Positions 9,619-19,097 of a stretch of 64,000 bases of DNA are shown here, piece after piece. The notes under the pieces are model-generated. The model searched no databases, was not told the origin of the DNA, and worked only from the letters and a program-made list of their open reading frames with translations. Each line of letters opens with the position of its first letter. The stretch's first letter is position 1. The stretch is taken from NCBI RefSeq assembly GCF_018918095.1, contig NZ_JAHLPV010000010.1:16057-80056 (forward strand). Reading direction: 5' to 3'. The stretch comes from Acetivibrio sp. MSJd-27 (lineage in GTDB: Bacteria; Bacillota; Clostridia; UMGS1840; HGM11507). Both the position numbers and the translations under genes were made by a program.

Positions 9619-10872
9619 TTATGAGAGAAATTTTTCTTTCAGTTCATCCAGGCAAACTTCCTGGCTCTCGCCTGTTTCCATCTGTTTGAGCTGTGCTTTG
9701 TTTGCGGCAATCTCATCGTCTCCCAGCACAAGGGTATATTCCGCCTTGATTTTGTTTGCATATTTCATCTGTGCCTTCACCGAGCGTTCCATATAGTCCT
9801 TTTCAGCGCGGATCCCTGCACAGCGCAATGTGTGGACCAATTTTGCTGCTTTTTTATCCGCTTCCTTTCCGATCGCCGCGATATACAGCTGCGGTTCCTT
9901 TGGTTCCGGCAAAGAGATTCCCGCGTTTTCCAGAACCATCAGAAGCCGTTCGATTCCCATAGCAAAGCCAATTCCGGGGCAGGGTTTTCCGCCCAGTTCT
10001 TCCACCAGGTAGTCATACCGTCCGCCGCCGCAGACCGTGCCCTGGGCGCCGATATCGTTGGAGACAAATTCAAACACCGTTCTGGAGTAATAGTCCAGTC
10101 CGCGGACGATGGATTTATCAAGCTGATAAGCGATTCCCATCTCGTCCAGATAGGAGGTCATTTCCTCAAAATGGGCTTTGCACTCGGGACAAACGCAATC
10201 GTAAATTCTGGGGGCATCCTTGAGAACCGACTGACATACCTCGCTCTTGCAGTCAAACACCCGCATCGGATTGCGCTCCAGCCGTTCCTGGCAGGTTTCG
10301 CACAAATCGTTTTTCCGGTCGGTTAAAAATGCTTTTAATTTATCATTGTAAGCCTTACGGCAGGAGGGACAGCCGATATTGTTCAAATTTAAGGTCAGGT
10401 TTTGAATCCCAAGCTTGTCGAAAATGTGCTTCACAAGCGAAATTACTTCCGCGTCCGCCGCCGGGGAAGCCGCACCGAACATCTCTACACCGAACTGCCG
10501 GAATTCCCGAAGCCTGCCTGCCTGGGGTTTTTCATAACGGTAACAGGAAATCATATAGTACAGCTTGGTGGGCTGGCTGTCCGCATAAAGCCCATGTTCC
10601 AGAAAACTGCGTACAACACCTGCTGTACCTTCCGGGCGAAGGGTTATGCTTCGTTCGCCCTTATCGTTGAAGGTATACATTTCCTTGGAAACCACGTCGC
10701 TGGTTTCCCCAACGCCCCGGACGTAAAGCTCGGTGTGCTCAAACACCGGAATCCGAATCTCTTTAAACTGAAAAGAATCACAGATATCTCGCAGCGTTTT
10801 TTCAACAAACTGCCATTTGGCTGAATCCTTCGGCAGAATATCAATCGTGCCCTTTGGCGCTTTTAAACTCAT
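9619..10872 (-). CDS. hisS: histidyl-tRNA synthetase
   Basis: A 417-residue class II synthetase. It shows 'RPEGTAGVVRSF' (motif 2), the histidine-specific 'RGLDYYSRTVFEF' and 'GGGRYDYL' motifs, and motif 3 'GIGFAMGIERLLM', with an anticodon-binding domain at the C-terminus. A four-cysteine insertion around 'CPSCRKAY', 'CETCQER' and 'CVCPECKAHF' suggests a zinc-binding insert, as in some clostridial HisRS. The start codon overlaps the stop of the upstream FAH gene by four bases (ATGA). The 147 bases between hisS and aspS contain no clear promoter. Confidence 0.97.
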   Translation of the reverse strand: MSLKAPKGTIDILPKDSAKWQFVEKTLRDICDSFQFKEIRIPVFEHTELYVRGVGETSDVVSKEMYTFNDKGERSITLRPEGTAGVVRSFLEHGLYADSQPTKLYYMISCYRYEKPQAGRLREFRQFGVEMFGAASPAADAEVISLVKHIFDKLGIQNLTLNLNNIGCPSCRKAYNDKLKAFLTDRKNDLCETCQERLERNPMRVFDCKSEVCQSVLKDAPRIYDCVCPECKAHFEEMTSYLDEMGIAYQLDKSIVRGLDYYSRTVFEFVSNDIGAQGTVCGGGRYDYLVEELGGKPCPGIGFAMGIERLLMVLENAGISLPEPKEPQLYIAAIGKEADKKAAKLVHTLRCAGIRAEKDYMERSVKAQMKYANKIKAEYTLVLGDDEIAANKAQLKQMETGESQEVCLDELKEKFLS

Positions 10873-11642
10873 TTTACCATAACTCCGTTTCTTACTTTAT
10901 TCCGCAAAATCATTTCATTGTTTAAGACGACTTCCACCCTGTCTCCCTGCATCATAGGGCCGATGCCGGAAGGTGTCCCCGTGGTAATCACATCCCCTGG
11001 ATACAGTGTCATTGCTCTGGATACAAAGGAAACCAGCTCTTCTGCCGGAAATAAGAATTCCCGCGTGTTGGAATGCTGTTTTACCTCTCCGTTTAAAATG
11101 AGTTTGATATCCGTTTCATAAGGGTTGAGGGAATCGTCGATATAAGGCCCGAACGGTGCAAAGGTATCATACCCCTTGGCTCTTGTCCACTGTCCGTCCA
11201 AGGCCTGAATATGTCGCGCTGTCACGTCGTTTAAGCAGGTGTATCCCAGGATATATGCCTCTGCATCCTCCTTTCGGATATTCCGGCAGGTTTTTCGGAT
11301 TACCAGGGCAAATTCCGCCTCATAATCGACCTGCCCCACATTCTCCGGGATTTCAATAAAGCCCTCTGGTTCCAGCACTGCGGAGGAGGGCTTTAGAAAG
11401 ATAACCGGCTCCTGCGGCGTCTGAAACTCCATTTCCCGGATATGCTCTTTATAATTCAGCCCTACCGCCACAATCTTGGAGGGACAGGAAGGCGCCAGCA
11501 GGCGGATCTTGTCAAGGGGATAAGTATTTCCGCTATACTCCATTTCTCTGAAATAATCGCCCTTGCATTCCTGCACCGTATCCCCGTTTAAGATACCATA
11601 TTTCTCCTGCCCATCGGGCGTATAAAATCTTACATATTTCAT
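10869..11642 (-). CDS. fumarylacetoacetate hydrolase family protein
   Basis: 257 residues. The fold core from about residue 55 to the end contains 'VAVGLNYKEHIREM', the metal-binding acidic pair in 'VDYEAEFALVI', 'GYTCLNDVTARHIQ' and the C-terminal 'TTGTPSGIGPM', all typical of the FAH / 2-hydroxyhepta-2,4-diene-1,7-dioate isomerase family. These enzymes are Mg2+ or Mn2+ dependent hydrolases or decarboxylases of beta-diketo or enol acids; which substrate is used here cannot be told. It is translationally linked on both sides by four-base overlaps, an unusual place for a catabolic-type enzyme between ysxC and hisS. Confidence 0.88.
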   Translation of the reverse strand: MKYVRFYTPDGQEKYGILNGDTVQECKGDYFREMEYSGNTYPLDKIRLLAPSCPSKIVAVGLNYKEHIREMEFQTPQEPVIFLKPSSAVLEPEGFIEIPENVGQVDYEAEFALVIRKTCRNIRKEDAEAYILGYTCLNDVTARHIQALDGQWTRAKGYDTFAPFGPYIDDSLNPYETDIKLILNGEVKQHSNTREFLFPAEELVSFVSRAMTLYPGDVITTGTPSGIGPMMQGDRVEVVLNNEMILRNKVRNGVMVK

Positions 11643-12214
11643 GGGAGCAATCCTTCTATCTTGTCTAAAATTTCGTCCCGACCGGTACCGTCTTTGGACG
11701 AAAAAACAAACACTTCCTTCAGATCCAACAATTCTTTGACGCGTGCCACAGACTCTTCTATTTGATACTTCTTCAGCTTGTCTGCTTTGGTCAGCACCAC
11801 AAAGGGATCATAGCCGTTGGACAGAATATACTCAAACATTACCATATCGTCCTTGGTGGGCTTATGGCGGATATCCAGGAGCAAAATAACCGCTCCCAGA
11901 TTTTCCCGCTGCCCCAGATAAGTCTCCATCATTTTTCCCCAGGACGCTTTTTCCGCCTGGGATACCTTTGCGTAGCCATATCCCGGCAAATCCACCAGAC
12001 AGAACTGATGGTTTACCTCGTAGAAATTGATGGACACCGTCTTTCCCTGCTCCTTGGAGACACGGGCCAGACTCTTGCGGTTGCACATTTTATTGATAAA
12101 GGAGGATTTACCCACATTGGATCTCCCCACCATAGCGATCTCCATAAAGTCGTGGCTGGGATAGTCTTTTTTGTGATAAGCTGATTTGATAAATTCAGAG
12201 CTCTTGATAATCAT
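11639..12214 (-). CDS. ysxC: ribosome biogenesis GTPase YsxC/EngB
   Basis: A 191-residue GTPase needed for assembly of the large ribosomal subunit. G1 is GRSNVGKSSF, G3 DLPGYGYA, G4 TKADK and G5 SSKDG. Length and motif spacing match the family. The gene follows lon with a four-base overlap, the lon-ysxC order commonly seen in Firmicutes, and its stop overlaps the next start by four bases. Confidence 0.96.
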   Translation of the reverse strand: MIIKSSEFIKSAYHKKDYPSHDFMEIAMVGRSNVGKSSFINKMCNRKSLARVSKEQGKTVSINFYEVNHQFCLVDLPGYGYAKVSQAEKASWGKMMETYLGQRENLGAVILLLDIRHKPTKDDMVMFEYILSNGYDPFVVLTKADKLKKYQIEESVARVKELLDLKEVFVFSSKDGTGRDEILDKIEGLLP

Positions 12215-14565
12215 TGCACCACATCTTTCTCCAGCGCATTTTCCAGAACCTCATCCATGGTTTTCACTGGGATAAAGTGAAATTCTTCCGGCAATTCCTT
12301 TTCGATCTCCAGCGTATCCTTTTGATTGTCATAAGGAATGATAATATTTTTGATATTATGCCGGTGCGCTGCCAGCGATTTTTCCTTCAGTCCGCCGATG
12401 GCAAGAACCCTCCCGCGGATGGTCACCTCGCCTGTCATGGCAATATCACTGCGGATGGGGCTTCCTGTCAAAGCGGACACCACCGCTGTTGCCATGGTAA
12501 TGCCGGCGGAGGGCCCATCCTTGGGCGTTGCCCCTTCCGGCACGTGAATATGAATATCTTTTGTCTTGTAAAAATCCTTTTCAACACCAAGTTGTTCTGC
12601 TTTGGAACGAATATAGCAGACCGCCGCACTGGCGGATTCCTTCATGACATCCCCCAAGTGTCCGGTCAATTCTATCTTTCCGGTACCGTCCAGCACATTG
12701 ACCTCGATATTTAGCAGGGTACCCCCGTATGAGGTATAGGCCAGACCGGTTGCCACCCCGGCCTCATGGTTTGCAATCTCAATCTGATCGATGTATTTTC
12801 TCGGCCCCATATATTTGGACAGATTCTTTCCATTGATGCGGACGTTTTCCTTTCCGTCCAGCTCCATATCACAGATGGCTTTACGGATCAGAGTTCCGAT
12901 TTCCCGTTCCAAATTCCGAACACCGGATTCAATCGTATAATAGTTGATCAGTTCCCAGAGAGCAGATTTGTCTACTGAAATTTCCTGACGGCTCACCCCG
13001 TTCTCCTTCATCTGCTTGGGAAGCAGATGCTCCTTCGCAATATGCATCTTTTCATAGCAGGTATAGCTGGAAAGTTCAATCACTTCCATTCTATCCAGCA
13101 GTGCCGGTGGAATGGTGCTTGTCGTGTTGGCTGTTGTGATGAACATCACCTTTGACAGATCAAAGGGAATCTCCAGAAAATGATCCCGGAAACTGTGGTT
13201 CTGCTCTTTATCCAGCACTTCCAGCATAGCAGCTGCGGGATCCCCCCGAAAGTCGGAAGCCATTTTATCAATCTCATCCAGCAAAATCAAAGGGTTTGAT
13301 GACTTTGCCTGCCGCACTGCGTTGATGATGCGCCCCGGCATGGCGCCGATATAGGTTCTCCTGTGACCTCGAATATCCGCCTCATCCCGTACTCCCCCCA
13401 GAGACAAACGCACGAAATTGCGGTTCACCGCCCGAGCAACCGAGCTGGCAATGGAGGTTTTCCCTACGCCGGGAGGTCCTACCAGACAGAGGACAACACT
13501 CTTAGCGTTCTCATTTTTCTTCCGCACAGCTAGATACTCTACAATACGATCTTTTACCTTTGACAATCCGTAATGATCCTTGTCAAGGATTTTCCGGCAT
13601 TTCTTTAAATCAATGGTTTCCTTCGTAAAATCATTCCATGGAAGTTCAAAAACCGTGTCCAGATAGGTTCTTACCACGGTTGCTTCATGGGAGCCCGACG
13701 GCATCTTATACAGCCTGCCTATTTCTTTTTCAATCTTCTGCCCGTTCTCCTCGCTGACCTGAATATTCTTTAGCTTTTCCCGGTATTCATCCACCTCGGA
13801 AGCGATATCCTCCCGGTCTCCCAGTTCCGACTGAATGACCTTGAGCTGTTCCCGCAGGAAATATTCCTTCTGGTTCTGATCAATATTCTCCTTAACTTTT
13901 TTTTGTATCTGACGCTCAATATTTGTGATCTCAATTTCCCGAATCAAAATTTTAATCAGACGTTCCAGCCGTTCTTTTACCGTTTTTGTCTCCAGCAGCT
14001 GCTGTTTCACTTCATTCGGAACATTCAAATTCGCACAGATCACATAGGAGAGCTGTTCCATATCCTGATTCATCGCAGTGATGGAAAGCAGTGTATCCGG
14101 CGCAATATGATTGTTCAGCGCAAAATAGTCCTCAAACAGTTCCAGAACACGGCGCACCAATGCCTCATAATTCTTGGTAACCCGTTTCGGTTTTTCTGTT
14201 TCAATCCATTCCAGTTCACACCGGAAGTAAGGCTCCGTTGCCACAAAGCTGTTCAGACGCGCGGTTTGCAAACCTTCCACCAGCACACGGATGGTATTGT
14301 TCGGAAGCTTTAACAACTGCTTAACCTTTGCGATCGTTCCCACCTTATAAAAATCGTCGAACCCCGGCTTTTCCACATTGGCCGCAATCTGGGAAACCAA
14401 AAAAATGTTCTGATCCGTCACCATCGCCTCTTCGATCGCTTTGACGGATATCGCCCTGGAGGCATCCAAATGCAGTATCATATTCGGAAAAACCACCAGC
14501 CCCCTCAGGGGAAGGAGGGGCATATATATAAACTTTTTGTCTTCCTGCAATGTCTTTTTCGGCAT
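12211..14565 (-). CDS. lon: ATP-dependent protease Lon
   Basis: A 784-residue LonA protease that degrades misfolded and regulatory proteins. An N-terminal substrate-binding domain ('PLLPLRGLVVFPNMILHLD') is followed by a coiled-coil region, the AAA+ module with Walker A GPPGVGKTS and Walker B LLDEIDKM, and a C-terminal protease domain with the catalytic serine in 'PKDGPSAG' and the catalytic lysine in 'GGLKEKSLAAHR'. GAAGGAG lies eight bases before the ATG. It is the first gene of the run ending near 3.1 kb, with a sigma-A promoter about 90-120 bases upstream. No CtsR or HrcA-type heat-shock operator is obvious in the leader. Confidence 0.97.
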   Translation of the reverse strand: MPKKTLQEDKKFIYMPLLPLRGLVVFPNMILHLDASRAISVKAIEEAMVTDQNIFLVSQIAANVEKPGFDDFYKVGTIAKVKQLLKLPNNTIRVLVEGLQTARLNSFVATEPYFRCELEWIETEKPKRVTKNYEALVRRVLELFEDYFALNNHIAPDTLLSITAMNQDMEQLSYVICANLNVPNEVKQQLLETKTVKERLERLIKILIREIEITNIERQIQKKVKENIDQNQKEYFLREQLKVIQSELGDREDIASEVDEYREKLKNIQVSEENGQKIEKEIGRLYKMPSGSHEATVVRTYLDTVFELPWNDFTKETIDLKKCRKILDKDHYGLSKVKDRIVEYLAVRKKNENAKSVVLCLVGPPGVGKTSIASSVARAVNRNFVRLSLGGVRDEADIRGHRRTYIGAMPGRIINAVRQAKSSNPLILLDEIDKMASDFRGDPAAAMLEVLDKEQNHSFRDHFLEIPFDLSKVMFITTANTTSTIPPALLDRMEVIELSSYTCYEKMHIAKEHLLPKQMKENGVSRQEISVDKSALWELINYYTIESGVRNLEREIGTLIRKAICDMELDGKENVRINGKNLSKYMGPRKYIDQIEIANHEAGVATGLAYTSYGGTLLNIEVNVLDGTGKIELTGHLGDVMKESASAAVCYIRSKAEQLGVEKDFYKTKDIHIHVPEGATPKDGPSAGITMATAVVSALTGSPIRSDIAMTGEVTIRGRVLAIGGLKEKSLAAHRHNIKNIIIPYDNQKDTLEIEKELPEEFHFIPVKTMDEVLENALEKDVVQ

Positions 14566-14655
14566 TCTTTAAGCTCCTTCTCTTTTTCTATCCCCGGCGG
14601 ACTTGATTTCATCCGCTTGTTCCCTACTTGTTGTAAATTACAAATATACTATTCT

Positions 14656-14684
14656 ATTCTAATACACTTGTCCCGGTTTTTCAA
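14656..14684 (-). promoter_or_regulatory. sigma-A promoter of lon operon
   Basis: On the minus strand TTGAAA (14684-14679), a 17-base spacer and TAGAAT (14661-14656) form a near-consensus promoter, placing transcription start about 85 bases before the lon ATG. Confidence 0.7.
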
Positions 14685-14740
14685 TAGGAAATATTCAGGA
14701 TTTACAATTTGTTCATGTCGTTTTCCAGAAGCATAGAACG

Positions 14741-14777
14741 CAAAAAAGCTGCGGCAAAATCCAAGTTTTGCCGCAGC
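14741..14777 (-). terminator. intrinsic terminator of HEAT-repeat gene
   Basis: A twelve-base perfect stem GCTGCGGCAAAA/TTTTGCCGCAGC (14748-14759 with 14766-14777) followed by TTTTTTG on the minus strand, 25 bases after the HEAT gene stop. Confidence 0.85.
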
Positions 14778-14802
14778 CCTTTCCATCCGTGTTCAGAAGG
14801 TC

Positions 14803-15144
14803 TTAATCGTCTTTTTGTCTCGCTGTTTTTATCGCCTTATGAATCGCCTGAACCAGTTCCGTTTTCTCCTCAGGCGTTCTTTCCATCAGCTGCTGCAGTT
14901 CCGCCACATGGTGCTCGGAACCAATTTTCCCCAGATTGTTCACAGCAACCAGCTGTATTTTCTCCTCCGGATCCCGGATGAGAATCCCCAGCACATTGCC
15001 CGAGACATCCGTCTTCACCTTTCCGCAGGCCTGTGCCAAGGCAAGCCGTGTATCGCTGTCGGCATAAAGGTATAATTTTTCGATTTTATCCCAATTTCCT
15101 TTCTCCAGATACTTTTGCATTTTTTCTTCTTTACTTCCAAACAT
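14803..15144 (-). CDS. small HEAT-repeat protein
   Basis: 113 residues, cytoplasmic, with no signal peptide. The helical repeats 'DTRLALAQACGKVKTDVSGNVLGILIRDPEEKIQLVAVNNLGKIGSEHHVAELQQLM' type pattern (here about residues 30-90) matches HEAT repeats of the PBS-lyase-like class, which serve as protein-binding scaffolds. It is transcribed alone: its own terminator follows and a divergent symporter gene lies upstream. The partner is not known. Confidence 0.7.
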   Translation of the reverse strand: MFGSKEEKMQKYLEKGNWDKIEKLYLYADSDTRLALAQACGKVKTDVSGNVLGILIRDPEEKIQLVAVNNLGKIGSEHHVAELQQLMERTPEEKTELVQAIHKAIKTARQKDD

Positions 15145-15278
15145 GATAAACTTTCTTCCCTTCTTGGAAACGTTTTTACGTTTCTTTGTGTATTCTGATT
15201 GGAGACTATTTTAATCCTACTTTATGAACAAATATCATGAAATTGAAAAACAAATTGTAAATAAAGCCAAAATGCTTG

Positions 15279-15307
15279 TTTACAAATTAACAATCCCCTG
15301 TTAAAAT
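15279..15307 (+). promoter_or_regulatory. sigma-A promoter of symporter gene
   Basis: TTTACA (15279-15284), a 17-base spacer and TAAAAT (15302-15307), about 40 bases before the ATG of the symporter gene. Confidence 0.65.
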
Positions 15308-15353
15308 GATATAGAAATAAAAAAGTTTTTCTTTTCAAAAAAGGAGAAAAGAG

Positions 15354-16721
15354 ATGGGAACTCTACTGGAAATTGTCAAAAATATCAACAGCGTACTATG
15401 GAATAGTATCCTGCTGTTTGTCCTGCTGGGAACAGGCTTCTACTTTACCTTTAAACTGAGATTTATACAAGTGCGGAAATTAAAGGACAGCTTTCGCCTG
15501 ACTTTTGGAAATATAAAATTAAAAGGTGGAAAAGCGGGAAAGGATGGTATGAGCTCTTTTCAATCGCTTGCCACAGCCATCGCATCCCAGGTGGGAACTG
15601 GCAATCTGGCAGGTGCGGCGACTGCTATCGCTTCCGGCGGACCTGGAGCCGTTTTCTGGATGTGGCTGAGCGCTTTCTTTGGAATGGCAACCAATTATGC
15701 AGAGGCAACGCTTGGCCAAAAATTTAAGACAAAAGATGAGGAAGGTCACGTTGTCGGCGGTCCGGTTTACTATATTACACAGGGGATCCAATCCAAATTT
15801 GGTAAGTTTCTCGCGGTGTGCTTTGCACTTTTTATCGCAGTCGGCTTGGGATTGTTCGGTAATATGGTACAGTCCAACTCCATCGGAGCAGTGTATGCAA
15901 ACACCTTTCATATACCCCCGGCAGTTATCGGCGTTATTACTGCCATTATCGCTTTGATTGTCATCCTGGGAGGCGTCAAACGAGTTGCCTCTGTCACGGA
16001 AAAGATCGTGCCGGTGATGGCTGTCGTGTATCTGCTGTGCGCGCTTGTTATCATTTTTTCCAACATCATTCGGGTGCCGGATGCTTTCCGCCAAATTTTC
16101 GTCTGTGCCTTCCAGCCCCAGGCTATGATGAGCGGAGCGGCAGGCATCACCGTAAAGGAAGCGATGCGTTACGGATTTGCACGGGGATTGTTCTCCAATG
16201 AGGCGGGGATGGGTACAACGCCTCACGCCCACGCGCTGGCGAAAGTGGAGCACCCCGCGAAGCAGGGTACCATCGCCATGATGGGCGTCTTTTTTGACAC
16301 CTTCGTTATCCTTACCATCACCTCCCTTGTGCTGATTCTCACAAACCCTTTTTCCTCCGGCGAAACAGGGATCGCTTTGACACAACTGGCGTTCCATCAG
16401 GTGTTCCCCCATCTGGGGAACCTTATCATCACCGTATGCCTGACCTTCTTCGCCTTTTCCACCATCATTGCATGGTATTTCTTTGCGGAGGTCAATGTGA
16501 GATATCTGTTTGGCAGGAAAGCGGTTGCCGTCTATGCCGTTACCGTGGCTGTATTCATTGTGATCGGCGCCACTCTGGACGGAGGTTTGGTGTGGGAGCT
16601 GTCGGATATGTTTAACGGTCTTATGGTAATCCCCAATGTCATCGGTTTGCTGGCTCTACGGAAGGTCGTTTCAGCCCTCAGCCGGGATTATGATGAAATA
16701 AATTCCGGAAATGGAAAGTAA
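15354..16721 (+). CDS. amino acid:cation (alanine/glycine) symporter, AGCS family
   Basis: A 455-residue membrane protein with about eleven hydrophobic segments. The family signature 'GTGNLAGAATAIASGGPGA' is present near residue 85, and 'FSNEAGMGTTPHAHA' occurs in the second half. AGCS proteins import alanine or glycine with Na+ or H+. AAAAGGAG precedes the ATG and its own promoter lies just upstream. A Na+-coupled mode would fit the predicted Na+-type V-ATPase in this window, but that is inference. Confidence 0.93.
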   Translation: MGTLLEIVKNINSVLWNSILLFVLLGTGFYFTFKLRFIQVRKLKDSFRLTFGNIKLKGGKAGKDGMSSFQSLATAIASQVGTGNLAGAATAIASGGPGAVFWMWLSAFFGMATNYAEATLGQKFKTKDEEGHVVGGPVYYITQGIQSKFGKFLAVCFALFIAVGLGLFGNMVQSNSIGAVYANTFHIPPAVIGVITAIIALIVILGGVKRVASVTEKIVPVMAVVYLLCALVIIFSNIIRVPDAFRQIFVCAFQPQAMMSGAAGITVKEAMRYGFARGLFSNEAGMGTTPHAHALAKVEHPAKQGTIAMMGVFFDTFVILTITSLVLILTNPFSSGETGIALTQLAFHQVFPHLGNLIITVCLTFFAFSTIIAWYFFAEVNVRYLFGRKAVAVYAVTVAVFIVIGATLDGGLVWELSDMFNGLMVIPNVIGLLALRKVVSALSRDYDEINSGNGK

Positions 16722-16779
16722 CAAAACAGTTACTCCTAGATATTAGCGGTTTTTCCTTTTCAATGGCAATGTTTTTTTC

Positions 16780-16808
16780 TTGCGTTTTATAGTTATCTGT
16801 AGTATAAT
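16780..16808 (+). promoter_or_regulatory. sigma-A promoter of nfnAB
   Basis: TTGCGT (16780-16785), a 17-base spacer and a perfect TATAAT (16803-16808), 27 bases before the nfnA ATG. Confidence 0.65.
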
Positions 16809-16835
16809 AATTAACGTTTATGGAGGTGTCTTACA

Positions 16836-17669
16836 ATGTATAAGATCATCAAAAAAGAAGTGCTCAACCCACAGATTACACTGATGGAAGTAGAAGCACC
16901 CTATGTTGCAAAAAAAGTTCAAGCAGGTCAATTCATTATTTTAAGAGTTGACGAGTTGGGAGAGCGAATTCCGCTGACGGTCGCTGACTACAATCGGGAA
17001 AAAGGCACGGTTACGATCATCTTCCAGGCCATCGGAAAATCCACAAAAATGCTGGCTCAGCTGAACGAAGGGGATTCGATTCACGATTTCGTCGGCCCTC
17101 TTGGCGTCGCCACTCATCTGGACGGCGTGAAAAAAGCAGCGGTGATCGGCGGCGGTCTTGGAACCGCGATCGCGTATCCCTCCGCAAAGGCACTGCATGA
17201 AAAGGGAGCCGAGGTGGATATCATCGCCGGATTCCGGAATAAAGATCTCATTATTTTAGAGAAGGAACTGGCACAGTCCTCCTCCAGAGTGTTCATCACC
17301 ACCGACGATGGTTCCAACGGGAGAAAAGGCTTTGTCACAGACATGTTAAAACAATTGATTGAAGAAGGGAATCAATACGACCTTGTGATTGCCATCGGTC
17401 CGCTGATCATGATGAAATTTGTCTGTCAGCTGACCAAGCAGTACGGCATCAAAACGATTGTCAGTATGAACCCTGTTATGATAGACGGCACGGGAATGTG
17501 CGGCGGATGCCGTGTCACAGTAGGCGGTGAAACCAAGTTTGCCTGCGTGGACGGTCCCGACTTTGACGGACATCTGGTGGACTTCGACGAAGCGATGCGC
17601 CGTCAGCAGATGTATAAGGATGAAGAGCGGAAAGCTTGTGAAGACTGCAGATTGAGGAGGCATGAATAA
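16836..17669 (+). CDS. nfnA: NfnA-type FAD/[2Fe-2S] subunit of ferredoxin:NADP oxidoreductase
   Basis: 277 residues. The N-terminal FAD-binding barrel ('QFIILRVDELGERIPLTVAD') and NAD(P)-binding domain ('GGGLGTAIAYPSAKAL') end in the cysteine motif 'MCGGCRVTVGGETKFACVDGP' region followed by FDGHLVDF, the [2Fe-2S] site of the dihydroorotate-dehydrogenase-PyrK / sulfide-dehydrogenase-beta family. Paired with the next gene it resembles NfnAB, which in clostridia couples NADH and reduced ferredoxin to NADP+ reduction by electron bifurcation. NADPH:sulfur (SudAB) activity is the alternative. GGAGGTG precedes the ATG; its stop overlaps the next start (TAATG). Confidence 0.85.
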   Translation: MYKIIKKEVLNPQITLMEVEAPYVAKKVQAGQFIILRVDELGERIPLTVADYNREKGTVTIIFQAIGKSTKMLAQLNEGDSIHDFVGPLGVATHLDGVKKAAVIGGGLGTAIAYPSAKALHEKGAEVDIIAGFRNKDLIILEKELAQSSSRVFITTDDGSNGRKGFVTDMLKQLIEEGNQYDLVIAIGPLIMMKFVCQLTKQYGIKTIVSMNPVMIDGTGMCGGCRVTVGGETKFACVDGPDFDGHLVDFDEAMRRQQMYKDEERKACEDCRLRRHE

Positions 17670-19069
17670 TGGCAAACATGGCGCCGAAAAAAGTAAAAAT
17701 GCCGGAGCAGGAGCCAACCGTCCGGAACAAAAATTTCAAAGAGGTTGCCCTCGGCTATACCGCTGATATGGCCAAAGAAGAGGCGGAAAGATGCCTTCAC
17801 TGCAAGCATATGCCCTGCGTGAAGGGATGTCCGGTCAACGTGCAGATCCCCGATTTCATCGGCCTGATCAAAGAAGGCGATTTCAAGGGAGCCTATGAAA
17901 AAATTTCGGAAACCAGCGCTCTGCCTGCAATCTGCGGAAGGGTTTGCCCTCAGGAAAGCCAGTGTGAAAAATACTGCGTCCGGGGCATCAAGGGCGAGCC
18001 GGTTGCTATCGGCAGGCTGGAACGCTTCGCGGCAGACTGGGCAATGGAGCATATAAAGGAGGGCGTAAAAAAACCGGAATCCAACGGCAAAAAGGTTGCC
18101 GTTGTGGGCGCCGGCCCCGCTTCCCTGACCTGTGCCGGAGACCTGGCGAAGCTTGGCTATGAGGTGACGGTTTTCGAGGCCTTCCACAAAGCGGGGGGCG
18201 TGCTTGTCTATGGAATTCCGGAATTCCGGCTTCCGAAAAAAGAGATTGTGCAGAAAGAGATTGATAAATTAAAGGAACTCGGCGTGAAGATCGAGCTCAA
18301 TGTCGTGGTGGGAAAATCCATCAATATCGACGAGCTGCTGGGAGAAGAGGGCTATTCCGCCGTATTCATCGGATCCGGCGCGGGCCTTCCCAAGTTTATG
18401 CACCTGCCGGGAGAAAACTTAAACGGCGTTTACTCCGCCAACGAATTCCTGACTCGTATCAATCTGATGAACGCATACCGCTGGCCGGACGCGGACACGC
18501 CGGTCAAAATCGGAAAAAACGTCGCCATTGTAGGAGGCGGAAACGTGGCAATGGACGCCGCCAGATGTGCAAAGCGTCTGGGTGCGGAGAACGTGTATAT
18601 CGTTTACCGCCGTTCCGAGGAGGAGATGCCGGCGCGTCTGGAAGAAATTCATCACGCCAAAGAAGAGGAAATCATCTTCAAAATGCTGACCAATCCGGTG
18701 GAGATTGTGGGCAGTGAGGACGGATGGGTTACCGGCTTGAAATGCGTTGAGATGGAGCTGGGCGAACCGGATGAATCCGGCCGCCGCCGTCCGGTTGAGA
18801 AAAAAGGCTCTGACTTCGTGTTGGACATGGACACCGTGGTGATCGCCATCGGGCAGTCCCCCAACCCGCTGATCAAAAACACCACCGAAGGTCTGGCTAC
18901 CCAGCCCTGGGGCGGAATTATTGTAGATGAAGAAACCGGCGCGACCAACATCGAGGGCGTGTATGCCGGCGGCGACGCTGTCACCGGAGCCGCTACCGTC
19001 ATCCTGGCGATGGGCGCCGGCAAGACAGCTGCAAAAGCCATCGACGAGTATATCAAAAGCAAAAAATAA
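17669..19069 (+). CDS. nfnB: NfnB-type / glutamate synthase small-subunit-like oxidoreductase
   Basis: 466 residues. An N-terminal cluster domain has 'CLHCKHMPCVKGCPVNV' and 'CGRVCPQESQCEKYCVRG', which bind two [4Fe-4S] clusters. Two nucleotide-binding folds follow: FAD at 'VAVVGAGPASLTCAGDLAKL' and NADP at 'VAIVGGGNVAMDAARCAKRL', then the closing FAD motif 'GVYAGGDAVTGAATVILAMG'. This is the layout of NfnB and of the NADPH-dependent glutamate synthase small subunit; the adjacent NfnA favours Nfn. No glutamate synthase large subunit is in the window. AGGAGG precedes the ATG, and a terminator follows within 30 bases. Confidence 0.88.
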   Translation: MANMAPKKVKMPEQEPTVRNKNFKEVALGYTADMAKEEAERCLHCKHMPCVKGCPVNVQIPDFIGLIKEGDFKGAYEKISETSALPAICGRVCPQESQCEKYCVRGIKGEPVAIGRLERFAADWAMEHIKEGVKKPESNGKKVAVVGAGPASLTCAGDLAKLGYEVTVFEAFHKAGGVLVYGIPEFRLPKKEIVQKEIDKLKELGVKIELNVVVGKSINIDELLGEEGYSAVFIGSGAGLPKFMHLPGENLNGVYSANEFLTRINLMNAYRWPDADTPVKIGKNVAIVGGGNVAMDAARCAKRLGAENVYIVYRRSEEEMPARLEEIHHAKEEEIIFKMLTNPVEIVGSEDGWVTGLKCVEMELGEPDESGRRRPVEKKGSDFVLDMDTVVIAIGQSPNPLIKNTTEGLATQPWGGIIVDEETGATNIEGVYAGGDAVTGAATVILAMGAGKTAAKAIDEYIKSKK

Positions 19070-19097
19070 AACGAAACGCTTCGTTTCAATACAAGGA

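Noticed and set aside
15519..16412. A 297-codon minus-strand frame inside the symporter gene
   Set aside because: Rich in His, Asp and Cys, as expected for an antisense shadow; no ribosome site, and the plus-strand gene is certain.
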